This document shows, in pieces, positions 46,590 through 57,739 of a DNA stretch of 64,000 bases. A program made the translations under genes and the position numbers. Location: assembly GCA_004194705.1 (NCBI GenBank), contig SADC01001280.1, forward strand, positions 620,001 through 684,000. Reading direction: 5' to 3'. The notes beneath the pieces are model-generated. The model made no database searches, was not told where the DNA came from, and saw only the letters and a program-made list of their open reading frames with translations. Position 1 is the first letter of the stretch. Each line of letters starts with the position of its first letter. The stretch is from Ditylenchus dipsaci. Its lineage: Eukaryota; Nematoda; Chromadorea; Rhabditida; Anguinidae.

Positions 46590-46720
46590 GTACCCCAAGT
46601 GCACCCCTCCAAATAGTATAATTTTCTCTAACCGAAAATTGGTTAGAGAACTCGTACTTTTGGGTAGTATACGCTTAAGAACTCATAATATCTGGGGGAG
46701 GGGGGTGCACTTGGGTTTTA
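46590..46720. repeat. Small inverted repeat
   Basis: ACCCCAAGTGCACCCCTCC faces GGGGGGTGCACTTGGGT, with AATTTTCTCTAACC / GGTTAGAGAA inside. Confidence 0.7.
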
Positions 46721-46762
46721 CGCTCTTTGACAAGACAAAGAATTGACCTAGCATGAGTACCC

Positions 46763-47638
46763 CTAAAACATGTTCATTTGGAAGCGTGCTATATAAAAAA
46801 ACTTGCCGGTAAATTCCGTTCCAGAATTGTTGATTACTTCAGCTATTTGCGCATATTCCAAAGCCCGTTTGTAATTGTTGAACAAGTATTCAGCGCTAGA
46901 TGTGCACCAAAGATGCTCTCGAGAGTGGTATTCACGGATAATGGTGCTCAAAGAAGCATCATCCCAATCACTTTTTGCATCTTTACGCTCTTAAATAGAT
47001 TTGAAATTTATGGACATACTTTTTTTAAAGCAAATACCATTCTTTTTGACAATCGGCCATGGTCTTATAGGTGGTGTGGTCAGATGCGCCTGTTTTTTAA
47101 TGATTTCTTTTTTGACAGGTTCTTTTTTCGTGGATTCATTTGCAATGAGTTCATTCTTAATGTTACCCTCTTTATAGGTTCTGTTTTGCTGGGTTGTTCT
47201 TGGTGGCCTTGTAAAAAGTTCAGTTGCTGGAAGTAAAGCCATGTAGGCGTTGTGGGAACTAGGCCAGCTGATTCTTCACTTCTTATCTGCTCAAGACACT
47301 GGAAATACTTGCAGCGAAGACGTGTGAGCTTTTGACGGACCTCTGCTACTGAAGAACTTTGGATTAGGCTTCATTCAGAATATTTTGAGTAAACTTTTAA
47401 TTTAAAGACTAAGGAACTTACAAAAAAGTTGTCCTTAATTGTGAGTACTTTTGTATCGAAAAAGGCATACCAGAAAAATTAGGCGAATTCCCACTGTTCA
47501 ATCCATCCACTATTTGGTTGATCGATTCTTTTTGCTGAGTGTTCATTTTAAAGATGCCTTTTTTCCACAGGCAAGGATGGTCTCCAAGAGGGAGATTAGT
47601 CTTAAGCTGTTTTTTTCTGACCATTTGTTGGTGCTCAT
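46763..47638 (-). CDS. MADF-domain protein gene 2
   Basis: ATG at 47,638 (MSTNKWSEKNSLRLISLLE). Exon 47,638-47,471 carries the first MADF half: HPCLWKKGIFKM and QQKESINQIVDGLNSG, with a one-base loss near 47,582 in a G run. A 122 bp intron joins in phase to exon 2 from 47,348: VAEVRQKLTRLRCKYFQCLE, QIRSEESAG, then TWLYFQQLNFL, the typical aromatic end of MADF. After a T-run slip near 47,213 a Lys/Glu-rich linker (KKEPVKKEIIKKQAHLTTPP) follows, then a C-terminal part (STIIREYHSREHLWC, YKRALEYAQIAEVINN) with a stop at 46,763. A BESS motif is not clear. Likely a sequence-specific nuclear regulator (family inference). Confidence 0.75.
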
Positions 47639-47904
47639 ATCTGAACTATATTTTATTTAGATACATTTATCAATTATTCTTAATGCCATCTCCCGCCACC
47701 ACCCCCTCCCAAACTTCAACAGTCTAGATATTAGCACATAGGTAGCGGACAAATCTTCGAGGAGGACTACTCACATATAAAATACGCCGATGTTTATTGC
47801 GTTTGATAATATTTCATAGACTCTAAAAATTCAACACCTGAACGCCTAATGTTATATCGGCAGCTCGCAACGGTTTTTCAAATTAAGGTTGGAATGTTTT
47901 TTAT

Positions 47905-48314
47905 GGATAAATCTTTTTTCTGCCTTCTTTTTAGCTCAAAAGTGCCTTACCTTTTCCTTTTAGTCAAAAAGGTAAATATCTAAACAAATTTTTTTCACAT
48001 GATAACACCATCGTGTAGCCCTGCTTTTTTAGTTTCTAACGGCGTATTGTTTTGTTTTATTGTTTTTGTCTTCGCAAACGCTAGCCCAAAAAGTATGAAT
48101 CAAATAATTTTTCCGACTTGCTTCATACTTCAACGTTTTTTGCAAAGACTTTGCAATCATGTTGCAACAAATAATACGCCGTGAGAAACTAGAAAAAGCA
48201 GGGCTGCACGATGGTGTTAAAACTTTAAAAAAAATTCAAATATTTGCCTCTGTGACTAAAAGGAAAAAAGAAGGCACTTTTAAGTCAAAAAGAAGGCAGA
48301 AAAAATACTTGTCC
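47905..48314. mobile_element. GG-ended foldback element 7, 410 bp, 8 bp TSD
   Basis: Duplication TTTTTTAT at 47,897-47,904 and 48,315-48,322. Ends GGATAAATCTTTTTTCTGCC and GGACAAGTATTTTTTCTGCC; arms about 180 bp. Confidence 0.85.
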
Positions 48315-48319
48315 TTTTT

Positions 48320-49440
48320 TATTTTAAAAACTTAGGTGGGCCTAATTTTTTCAGGTAAGTTAGCGCACGGTAGGAAAAACTTGAACGTGCGTCCAAATCA
48401 GCTATAAAAACTAAAATTAAACAAAAAATCACTATAGTCCTAATTTTAAAACCGTTGTGAATCGGCCGCTTGTCATTCCCGCTGAAAATCGCGAAACTGC
48501 CTTCAAGATTTTCCCTATATACGGGGCTTCAAGAACTCAGTCGCATGGCTTATTAGAGGTATTCGGCATAATGGTCTTTAGTCAAATTTTGACATTGATA
48601 TGCGGCATGGATTTAGATATTAAACAAACGACAAAAATTTTCATCGTCGGCATATTATTAAAAAAAGTTTTCAGTAGCTAAAAAAAAAGTTTTCAGTAGC
48701 AGTCGAAAGATGTTATCATAAATTACAAGGTTAAGCTGTTACTCTGATAAAATATTAGTCACAATCACGAAAATAAAAAAGGCTAAAAAAAGAAAATTAC
48801 ATTATAAGCTTTTGAGTGACAAATTGAGGAAAACATCTCTCCATAAACAAATCCTACAAACTTTCACAGATATATTTAAGAGTCAACGCACATGCATAAA
48901 TTAATCAATAAAGCGACAAAAATGAAATGTGTGGATCCAAGGCAGCATATTTCTTTAGCAGTATACCGAAATTTGTGTTTTGATGGCAGTAAATGGATGT
49001 CTAGAGGTGTGCAAATCAAATTAAAATTTTTGCATAAAATAAATTTATGAATGGCATGCTCACAAATATAACAATGTTTAAGGATGAGAAGGTTGAAAAC
49101 GCATGTTCTTGCTGTTCTACAATTTTAGTATGATTTTCGACCTCTATCTTGCAATTGTGTTCAAATTGTATTGAATTGTACGATGAACTCTCTTCTAATT
49201 GCTATGGTTCACGTAGAGGAAGTTGAAAGTGTCCGTACGATGAACTGTCCGTACGATGAATTGGATGTACGCCCTATACAAGGGATGTCACGCATTAAGG
49301 ACACAAAGTTTAGCTGATTGGCCAGAATTGGTATAAATTACCCCGAATTCTTTATAAGGGGAAATCTTTATAATGAAAAAAACTGTGGTCCCTTGGTGTC
49401 CCATATAGAGATTTGATTGTAGCCAACAACTAACGGTTGC
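48320..49440. other. Intergenic, no recognised gene
   Basis: A plus-strand frame at 48,457-48,681 (NRPLVIPAENRETAFKIFP, LLEVFGIMVFSQILT) has a coding-like composition but no recognised domain, good start or splice context. Confidence 0.3.
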
Positions 49441-49447
49441 AGTGACG

Positions 49448-50295
49448 AATCACCCCCCCCCCCCCCCACGGGGACTGATCAGGTGGAGGAGATAACTTCA
49501 TATTCGTGTTTCTCGACCCCGATTTCATGAAAAGCCGCGCATTTTTGGTTCTGAGAAAAATTTTTTTCGAACCACAGGGGGGGTATCATGGTTTTTAGTC
49601 AAAATTTGAAAAATTTAAATTGGCGCCTTTTGAATTTTTAAAGGGATTAAGGGCTGATAGGGAGGGAAGGGAATAAAAAGGGGCCACTTTTATGGCAGAA
49701 CGTTAAAAATTCAAAATTTTCGTATTCTTCGCCTGCCTCACCATGTTTTTCAACTTGGGCCGTGGCAAAAATAGACTCTATATGAATTTTATGGTCAAGA
49801 GTACTTCTCGGAATCATGTCTAAGGTAAGTGTGTGCGCGCATCTCTAACTCTCAAGCCCCCTGCGCCCACTTCGGGGGCGCAGGGGGCTTGGGGGCTTGG
49901 AGTTGAGATGCGCACACCCACATACCTTAGACACAAATCACTCGAAAGTGACTCTGGATGCATGAAAAAGCATGCATACCAGAGTTTATTTATGCGGTAG
50001 GCCCCAGTATTCAAAACTATGTTCAACATCTTCTTGTTAGTGGGCCCTGTGTGATCAGTGCCCCCTTTTATTCCCTTCCCCTCCCAATACAGCCCTTATT
50101 CCCTTTTAAATTCAAAAGGCGCCAATTTAAATTTTTCAAATTTTGACTGAAAAACCATGATACCCCCTGTGGTTTGAAAAATTTTTTTTTTCTCAGAACC
50201 AAAAAAAAAGCCGGCTTTCTCATGAAATCGGGGTCGAGAAACACGAATATGAAGTTATCTCCTCCACCTGATCAGTCCCCGTGGGGGGGGGGGGA
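49448..50295. mobile_element. Poly-C-ended foldback, copy 1
   Basis: Arms of about 220 bp start at C/G runs and read GGGGACTGATCAGGTGGAGG, TAACTTCATATTCGTG, AACCACAGGGGGGGTATC and AAATTGGCGCCTTTTG, mirrored at the right. A TACTGGRGC foldback (49,795-50,010) is inserted in the middle. The second copy is at 52,520-53,045. Confidence 0.8.
49795..50010. repeat. TACTGGRGC foldback repeat, nested copy
   Basis: AAGAGTACTTCTCGGAATCA ... central GCGCAGGGGGCTT hairpin ... GCGGTAGGCCCCAGTA. Nested in the poly-C-ended foldback. Confidence 0.85.
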
Positions 50296-50612
50296 TTCTG
50301 AACTCAAGCCGTATTTCAAGCATAATTTCATTCTGAACAATCTTGTGTGTCTCGATTCCAAAACTGAGAAAACGCCTTTTTAAATTTTAGCCTCCGATTA
50401 TCTGAGCTTTTAAATAAATCATTACATTATTTGTTATCATTATTTTAAATTTGGAATATAAGTAAAAATATGGAGACTTTTTTTCTAAAAAATGTTCTTT
50501 TTTTGATCAGACTGACGAATCAGATTCAGCAAAAGTTTTCAAAAATCAAGGTAAAAAGTGTCGGACCCTATCGAGTGTTGACTGTGCATATAGACTCATA
50601 CACCATGAAGAC

Positions 50613-52416
50613 GGCTGTACGAAATTTGGTAACAAAACATTTTGTAACAGCGAAATTTGTAACAGCAAAATTTGGTAACAAAATTTTTTGGTAACAGCGA
50701 AGTTTGGTAACAGCGAAATTTGGTATCAAACTTTTGGTAAAGGGTTTAATAAGAAAGTTTTTGGTAACGGTGAATTTTAAAGGGCTGTACTCCGAAATTT
50801 AAGCGGTGTTTTGCTAAGCGGTCGTTTTGCGAAGAATTTTTTTTGCTAAGCGACAAATTGATAAGAATTTTTTGTTAAGGCGCACATTGACTAAGAATTT
50901 ATTTCTAAGGCATTCTTTTCTTAAATTCCGATTTGCTAAGAACTTTTCTACCTTTTCGTACTTTCCCTTTTCTGAATGTTCTAATAGGGGATCGGACATT
51001 TTTCCATCAGACATTTTTCCGCCGAATTTTTTTGTTTTTGCTGATTTCAACGTGGGAATTAAGTAAATTGATATTTTCAGATTGTGTCCAAACTACCCCA
51101 AATTATACTAAACCACCCAAAGTACCCTAAAACCACCCTAAATACCCAAACCAAACCCAAACCTGAAAGATAAAAATTTCTTAAAAATAAAAATAAGCCA
51201 TTTTTTCTAACTTAAATTGTGTGGGGAATTGGGATTGTTAAGCCCAAAGTTTCGATTCCACACACCCCAACTTCAATAGGTATCACCTGTCCCGGTGGAT
51301 GTCACCTGGATGGCCTAAAGATAAAAAAAGTTAATTTGGAAATAAAAAAAATCCATTTTTCGAAAATTTTCGAACCATTTTTCGAAAATTTTCGAACCAT
51401 TTTTCGAAATTTGTGAAGAATTGGGCTTGTTGAAACCAAAAGTTCGATTTTACCTACCAATACCAAATTTAAGGTTGAATACCACCTGGACAGTTTAATA
51501 TCCAGGTAACTCAAGAGCAGTAGAATATTCACCCAAATGACCTGAAAGGTCAAACGATAGTTATTTTATATCTGAAATACGGTAAAATAAAGTGTGCACG
51601 CAGGTGGATTCGAACAGCAATCTCGGCGGTGGGTATCCAAGCGGTCGTCCACTTGGATCAAAATTTTTTTCACGTTTTTGGATTCCAAGATAATTTTCTG
51701 AACTAATTCGAGCATGCTAAAAATAGTTTGACAGTAGTAAAATCACGTTTTATCGAGAAATTTTTCAGTTATCGTAAATTCTTGATTTTGATTAAGCAAG
51801 AGTTCACAATAACTCAGAAATTTCTCGATGAATGTGATTTTACCATAGTCAAACCATCTTTGCATGCTCGGATTAGTGCAGAAAAATTGATTTGGAACCC
51901 AAAATGTAAAAAAAATTCAAGTGGACGGCCACTTGGATAGCCACCGCCGAGGTTGCTGGTTCGAATCCACCTAGGTGCATACCTTATTTTATTATGATTT
52001 TGAGTGTTTACGTGGCGTAGAGTTACTTTTACTAATAAGAGGTGATGCCCAGGAATTCAAAAAAATTTCCTAATCATTGAACTTCTGTACGGACTTTCGA
52101 ATCGGTTTCTAACAAAACAAGGTCTAGAATTAATTTTAGGTATAGTTTTGTGCAATTTATGCAAAAGTGGAATAAGGCGCGAATAAAAAAAGAGCAAGAA
52201 CAATTAGAAGCTGCATTCCGTAACCGTTACCAGAATGTTTGTTACTAAATTCCGCTGTTACCAAAAAATTTGTGACCGAAATTCGCCGTTATCAAAAATT
52301 TGTTACCAAATTTCGCTCTTACCAATTTCGCTGTTACTAAAATGTTTGTTACCAAATTTCGCTGTTACCAAATTTCGCTGTTACCAAAATGTTTTGTTAC
52401 CAAATTTTGTACAGCC
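50613..52416. mobile_element. GG-ended foldback element 8, 1804 bp, 9 bp TSD
   Basis: Duplication CATGAAGAC at 50,604-50,612 and 52,417-52,425. Ends GGCTGTACGAAATTTGGTAA and GGCTGTACAAAATTTGGTAA. Arms are tandems of GGTAACAGCGAAATTT units (50,625-50,740 and 52,215-52,405). A second motif tandem, TTTGCTAAGCG, fills 50,795-50,945. The core (about 51,070-52,000) is the reverse of the core of the element at 27,661. A decayed GGCATGCCCACGC-family piece sits at 52,030-52,150. Confidence 0.9.
51580..51995. repeat. Foldback with B-box-like ends, sister copy
   Basis: CGCAGGTGGATTCGAAC at the left, GCTGGTTCGAATCCACC at the right; CCACTTGGATC and TCTCGGCGGTGG arms. Homologous to 28,250-28,740. Confidence 0.7.
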
Positions 52417-52519
52417 CATGAAGACATGTATTGATTTGTAAAATTTCAAGTTAAACACAAAGAAGCTTAAACTCAGGACTTTCAAAATGGTAGGTCTTTT
52501 GCATAAAATTAGCAATTTC

Positions 52520-53045
52520 ATGAGAAAGCCGGCTGTTTTTTTTGGTTCTGAGAAAAAAATTTTTTTCGAACCACAGGGGGGGTATCACGGGTTTTAGTCA
52601 AGTTTGAAACATTTGAATTGGCGCCTTTTGAATTTTAAAAGGATTAAGGGCTGTATTGGGAGGGGAAGGGAATAAAAGGGGGCCACTTTTATGCGAAAAT
52701 CGAAATAAAATGAAGAATTGTGTTTTTGGCTGCTTTACCATGTTTTCAACTTGGGCCGTGGCAAAAATAGACTCTATATGAATTTTATGGTCAAGAGTAC
52801 TTCTCGGAATCATGTCTAAGGTAAGTGAGTGCGCGCATCTCTAACTCTGAAGCCCCAATCCAAAAAAGGCGCCAATTTAAATTTTTCAAATTTTGACTGA
52901 AAAACCATGATACCCCTGTGGTTTGAAAATTTTTTTTCTCAGAACCAAAAAACGTGCGGCTTTCTCATGAAATCGGGTTGAGAAACACGAATATGAAGTT
53001 ATCTCCTCCACCTGATCAGTCCCCGTCGGGAGGGGGGGGGGGTGG
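52520..53045. mobile_element. Poly-C-ended foldback, copy 2
   Basis: Same arms as 49,448-50,295 (AACCACAGGGGGGGTATC, GGCGCCTTTTGAATTT, CTGATCAGTCCCCG), but the left end lacks the first ~80 bp. The unit TTCTGAACTCAAGCC follows both copies. A partial TACTGGRGC repeat sits at 52,790-52,855. Confidence 0.75.
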
Positions 53046-53049
53046 GTGG

Positions 53050-53520
53050 TATTCTGAACTCAAGCCAAACTAACTACAAGACGATAAGGAAAACCAAAAA
53101 TAAATGAAATAGACTAAAGAATGAACGTCAAAATAAACTAATTGAATCAAAAATTGAACAAAAGTGAAATAATCAGGCTCTGTTGTCGTTTAAGTCATTC
53201 AATTGTCATCAACACGGACCAAATTTCTTCATGCCTAATCACGGGATCGACTCATTTGATCTATTCACAAATTGAAAGGCTTCCACCAGGCATAGCCTCA
53301 CAGTGATAGTGAAAACTATTGCCAGCATAAGTTGCTGATCAACTAATTTATCAAATTTTGTAACTCATAGACATTACAATGTGACAGACGCTATACTCAC
53401 TTTTGTTTTTGGTTTTTTTAATAAAGTCATTTTCCATTGCAATCGAAATTTCAACACAAAGCTGATAATTTTGATTTGCTTGAAAACAATCTGTGTTTGT
53501 AAACTTTAATCTTACAACAC
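53050..53520. other. Intergenic, no gene seen
   Basis: AT-rich single-copy-looking sequence without recognised features. Confidence 0.4.
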
Positions 53521-53528
53521 ATTTTTTA

Positions 53529-54129
53529 GGGACACGGACGTTTCGTCCTCGGGGCCGTTTCGTCCTCAGCCGTTTCGTCCTCAGCTCGTCCTTGTCTAAG
53601 TATAACCAAAACTTGATTTTTTGCACAAGAAAACAAAAAAATCAACTTAAACAAGTATCCAGATACCCTAAAGATGTGATTTGAACATTAGTTTTGAATA
53701 CTGGGGCCTACCGCATAAAGAAACTCTGGTATGCATATATTTTTTCATGCATCCAGAGTCACTTTCGAGTGATTTGCGTCTAAGGTATGTGGGTGTGCGC
53801 AACTCAACCCCAAGCAACCAAGCCCCTGCGCCCCCTTCGGGGCGCAGGGGGCTTGGTTGGTTAGAGATGCGCGCACTCACCTTAGACATAATTCCGAGCA
53901 AGACTCTTGAACAAGAGATTCTTTTTGCCCAGCTCCAGTGACTAAAACGGGTAGAAAAGTCTTTAGTTGAGAACTTAGTTGGAGAGATAACTGCCTATCT
54001 CTTCCGTAAAGTACATTTACGTGAAAAATAATTCTCAAAAAGAAGTTTGGGCATGAGTTTTTCAGAGGCGGAACGATTATTTTAATTAATGTAGATAATA
54101 AGAACTGAGGACGAAACGTCGCGTACCCC
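53529..54129. mobile_element. GG-ended foldback element 9, 601 bp, 8 bp TSD
   Basis: Duplication ATTTTTTA at 53,521-53,528 and 54,130-54,137. Ends GGGACACGGACGTTTCGTCC and GGGGTACGCGACGTTTCGTC. The left arm repeats CCGTTTCGTCCTCAG three times. A TACTGGRGC foldback (53,698-53,942) is inserted inside. Confidence 0.85.
53698..53942. repeat. TACTGGRGC foldback repeat, nested copy
   Basis: TACTGGGGCCTACCGCATAA to TTGCCCAGCTCCAGTGA; central GCGCCCCCTTCGGGGCGC hairpin. The best-preserved copy. Confidence 0.88.
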
Positions 54130-54139
54130 ATTTTTTACC

Positions 54140-56190
54140 TTGTACTTTCACCATAAACAGGGATATTTAGGTTCTTCAGGGAGTTTTAAAAGTTTGAAAC
54201 TAGAAAACAAGTTTTTATATAGTGAAGAGTGAGATATAGCTTTTTTATCAATATTTTTTCATTTTTATTATCAAAGTCAACAAATTCTTTTCTTCAAATT
54301 CATTTTTAAATCTAATTTGTCAGAAAAATTCAATAAATTTTTGAACTGAAATGAGCTGGTTATTTATCATATTTCTAAATGCTCTTCTGATAATCATCTT
54401 CATGTTTTCCATTCAAACAATCCGGACATCTCTGCTACCAAAAATGCTTCTAAAAACCAAAATTTGTTAGATTGTATTCGGCGATAGTAGTAGACCTTGT
54501 GTCTTCAATCAGCTTCCTCAAGACCGGATTTTCTCATCAAAGAATCTTTCTTCATTAAAGAATTTTGTGAATAACTCACCTAGAAAGAGCTAGAGCGAGG
54601 GGCGTTAGACAGTCCGATCTACTCATAATTAGATGTTCATTTTGTGAGAAGGAACAAAAAGCACTCAACAATGCAGGAGAAGCTACCACCTCCCTCCAAG
54701 CATATAAAAGAACAGCAAAAGTGTCATTATTAGCAGTTTACGGGTGGTGCCCTAGAAAAGCTTCTTTTGCAAGATTTGACATTTCGGAATGTTTCTTGTA
54801 CTTAATTAGCAAATTACTCACTCCTCTTTCTTGTAATAAGGTTGATTTATTCAAGATATTTTTTTAATATACATTGTTTTCGGCTTGGTAATACGCAAAT
54901 ATTCCCTTAGACAAACAATTTTTCGTTAAACAGAAAATTGTTAATGTGAGTTGAAGTGTTGCTGGTGTTTGAAATTTGTAACGAAAATTATGGAAATTCC
55001 ACAATTTTGTATGCAACGAAAAATTGTAAACTTCAATTAAGTATAGTATACCTAAAATTAATCATTGGTTGATTTTTAAGACGAATTTTAGGCAAATCAG
55101 CTTTTTCTGAATAATCGGTCGGTTTACTATAAGTTTTCTCAATCTTTTAAAACATGTACCGTATAACCTATTTTAACCCCCCACCCTCTAATAATACCCC
55201 ACACCCATTTTTTTTTGACTAGGATTCAGAGTTAAGGCTATTTTGATTTACAATTTCAAAATTTTTCAAGGGTTGAAAAATAATTGCCTGCGGGATTAAT
55301 AATTAATCATTAATTAATAATTAATTATTATACGGTATAAGTGAAGCAGGTGCAATCAATGACATTCCAAGAAAAATATTCGTTTGTGCGAAAACTGATG
55401 AAATGATCACATTGTCGGGTTTTATTCTAGAATCGGGTGCCAAAAAAACAGCTTGGACCCCCTGTTGATTTTTGCGAAAAAACAAATTGGTCCCCTGTTG
55501 TTTTCCCGTCGTTATTTTTTGTCACCCAATTCTAAAATAGAACGCATTGTCGTAACCTTTTTGGAATTCGATTTTTGTAAATTTCTGTGTAATAAGACTA
55601 TTTTCTGTTGTCGTGATAATTATTTGCTGAAAATTTTAAATCAATTTTTTTAAATTTTTAATCGAAAACATGAAAAAAATTCAAAAAAATTTATTTTGCC
55701 AGTGTGAAATTAATTACACCTTATTTACACCGTTGTATAAAACTTAAAAATTTCCTTTATTTAAATCAAAGGCTGATTGGTTTTGGTGTTGGGTATGTTT
55801 AATAGAATTTAATTTCGGCTGTAGTGTCGTATATCACACCTTTCCTCAAAAGCTACTTTTATAACTCCCTCATAAGTTTTTAAAAATAATTGTGTGCTGA
55901 TTATCTTTAAAGGGACAAAGGATTGTATTGGGAGGTAAAGGGACAAAATAGGGCCACTTATTTAGAAGAGCACTCACTAGCAAAAAATGTAAGTTGATGG
56001 CAAACGTGTTGGTGACCTAAACCGGTAATTGGTTTTTTTAGCTTACCCCATATTAGTAAATAGTGTATGGGGACCCCACTTTTAAGTTTTGCTTTTTATT
56101 ATTTTGTGGAGAAGTTTTATGTCGTATTCAATGTCGTTCTTCGCTATTTGTTGTTTCTTGTTTCATAGCTTTGATTAATTTAAATTTTCT
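54140..56190. other. Long intergenic stretch
   Basis: A 39-codon hydrophobic frame (54,351-54,470, starts MSWLFIIFLNALLIII) is the only coding-like signal and is weak. A TACCGTATTT-family MITE lies at 55,158-55,338 (TACCGTATAACC ... TTATACGGTA, with TTTTTTTGACTAGGATT inside). Confidence 0.45.
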
Positions 56191-56198
56191 AGTAAAGG

Positions 56199-57735
56199 AT
56201 GGATTGGAGCACACGTAACTCAGTGACAGCAGCAGCCTCATTGGCTGGGATCGCATTTGTTGCCCTATTAGTCGGAGTGCCCGTGATGCTTAATGACTTG
56301 GGCAATCTGGAGACTCAGTTGGCTCAACAGCACAAGAACTATATGGATATGTCCAACAAAATGTGGAAAGAGCTGATGGACCAAGGAGAGAAGACTCGCA
56401 TGGACAGGTCTGCTTATGTGGCTGCTCGACGTGAACGAAGACAATGTAAAAAAAATGACAGCATCTTATGATTGAAAAAAAATAAATTCCACTTAAAATT
56501 AGATGATGCTGCCGCTGGAGGAGTGCTGAGAAGAAAAACAACTGTCCAGCCGGACCAAAAGGACCTCAGGCGCTCCCGGAGTGCCCGGGAAGATGGAACA
56601 GATGGAACTCCAGGTAAAGCTGGAGACGGCCCTGTTGGAGGTGCAGCACCTGATGCTAGCGCATCTGCTAACCCCTATGAACAAGGTTCTGCTCCTGTGG
56701 CTGCCAACAATTGTGGTTCTTGCCCAGCTGGACCTCCTGGTTTACCTGGGTACAAGGGCAAGCGAGGACCTAGAGGAGAGAAGGGAAACAAGGGCCCACC
56801 CGGACTCCAGGCAGGATGGACTCGAGGGAGAAGGTAGGACAAAGGTTTAATAACGAAAAAAATAAATAAATTAATTTCAGAAGGACCTGAGGGAGAGTTG
56901 GGTTACCCTGGAGATTTGGGACCACAAGGACAAAAGGGAGCTCCAGTAAGATTTTTTTGTGTTTTATTATATCCTTTGTAGTAAATTGTCAATTTTTAGG
57001 GAGAGGACGGAATCGGATATGGCAAAGGAGCTCCAGACCTAAGGGAGAGACAGGCATGACTGGAGCCGTGGGTGATGAAGTTTGCCAGGAGATCGCGGAG
57101 ATGATGCAGCACCAGGCGCACCAGGAGACCAGGGACCACCTGGAGCACCTGGTATGAACAAATAAATCTATTGGCTCACTTTTTAACTGTTTTCATTTTA
57201 GGAGAGAAAGGCAAAAGTGGAGTGCCTGGTCTAGCTGGGCCCGGGGGCCAGCCGGGAGCGGATGCAGAGTACTGTCCTTGCCCCGAACGATCCAAAGAAA
57301 ACGAATCCGAAGGAGCTGGCCCAGGCAGCAATTACGGAAATAACGCTCCAGCAGGAGGGGCTAAGCCAGCTGGTGGTTCTGCTCCCCACCTCCTGCTCCA
57401 GCACCAGCCCCAGCAAGTGGCGGTGATTACGGAGCTGGACCGGCTCCTGCTGGACAGGCACCACCTGCAGCAGCCAAACAAGAGCAGCCAGCTGGTGGCA
57501 ACGCTTACCAGGTATATGTTGTTAGTTTAAAAAGCGATTGAAATTCAAAAAATCATGTGTTTGCATATATGTAATAATACACAGTCTTATAAAAAAATAT
57601 TTTTCGGAGAATTTTCCAGTTCGCATAATTTTTTATTTCTAAACCATTTTACTTTCAGTCAGCAGCTTCACGAAGATTCGCTGCCTACAGCAAATTAGCT
57701 CACGCTGTGGCCCTTCGCCGAAGACATCTTTGAAC
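56199..57735 (+). CDS. Nematode cuticle collagen
   Basis: A structural protein of the exoskeleton, secreted by the hypodermis. ATG at 56,199. Exon 1 encodes MDWSTRNSVTAAASLAGIAF, a membrane/signal segment, then LAQQHKNYMDMSNKMWKELM and ARRERRQ, a furin-type site as in Col_cuticle_N proteins. Later exons give Gly-X-Y blocks (CPAGPPGLPGYKGKRGPRGE, EKGKSGVPGLAGPGGQPG), the Cys-flanked interruption AEYCPCPE, a Pro/Ala-rich stretch and an end ...HAVALRRRHL, stop at 57,733-57,735. Introns near 56,452-56,502, 56,835-56,880, 56,947-56,999, 57,152-57,201 and 57,512-57,658. One-base losses in homopolymers (near 56,536, 56,569, 56,588 and 56,808, more after 57,040) scatter the Gly-X-Y repeat over three frames. 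Residues fit, so consensus error is the simplest reading. Confidence 0.92.
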
Positions 57736-57739
57736 AATT

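Noticed and set aside
56290..56684. Minus-strand frames opposite the collagen gene
   Set aside because: They are shadows of the collagen coding sequence on the other strand.
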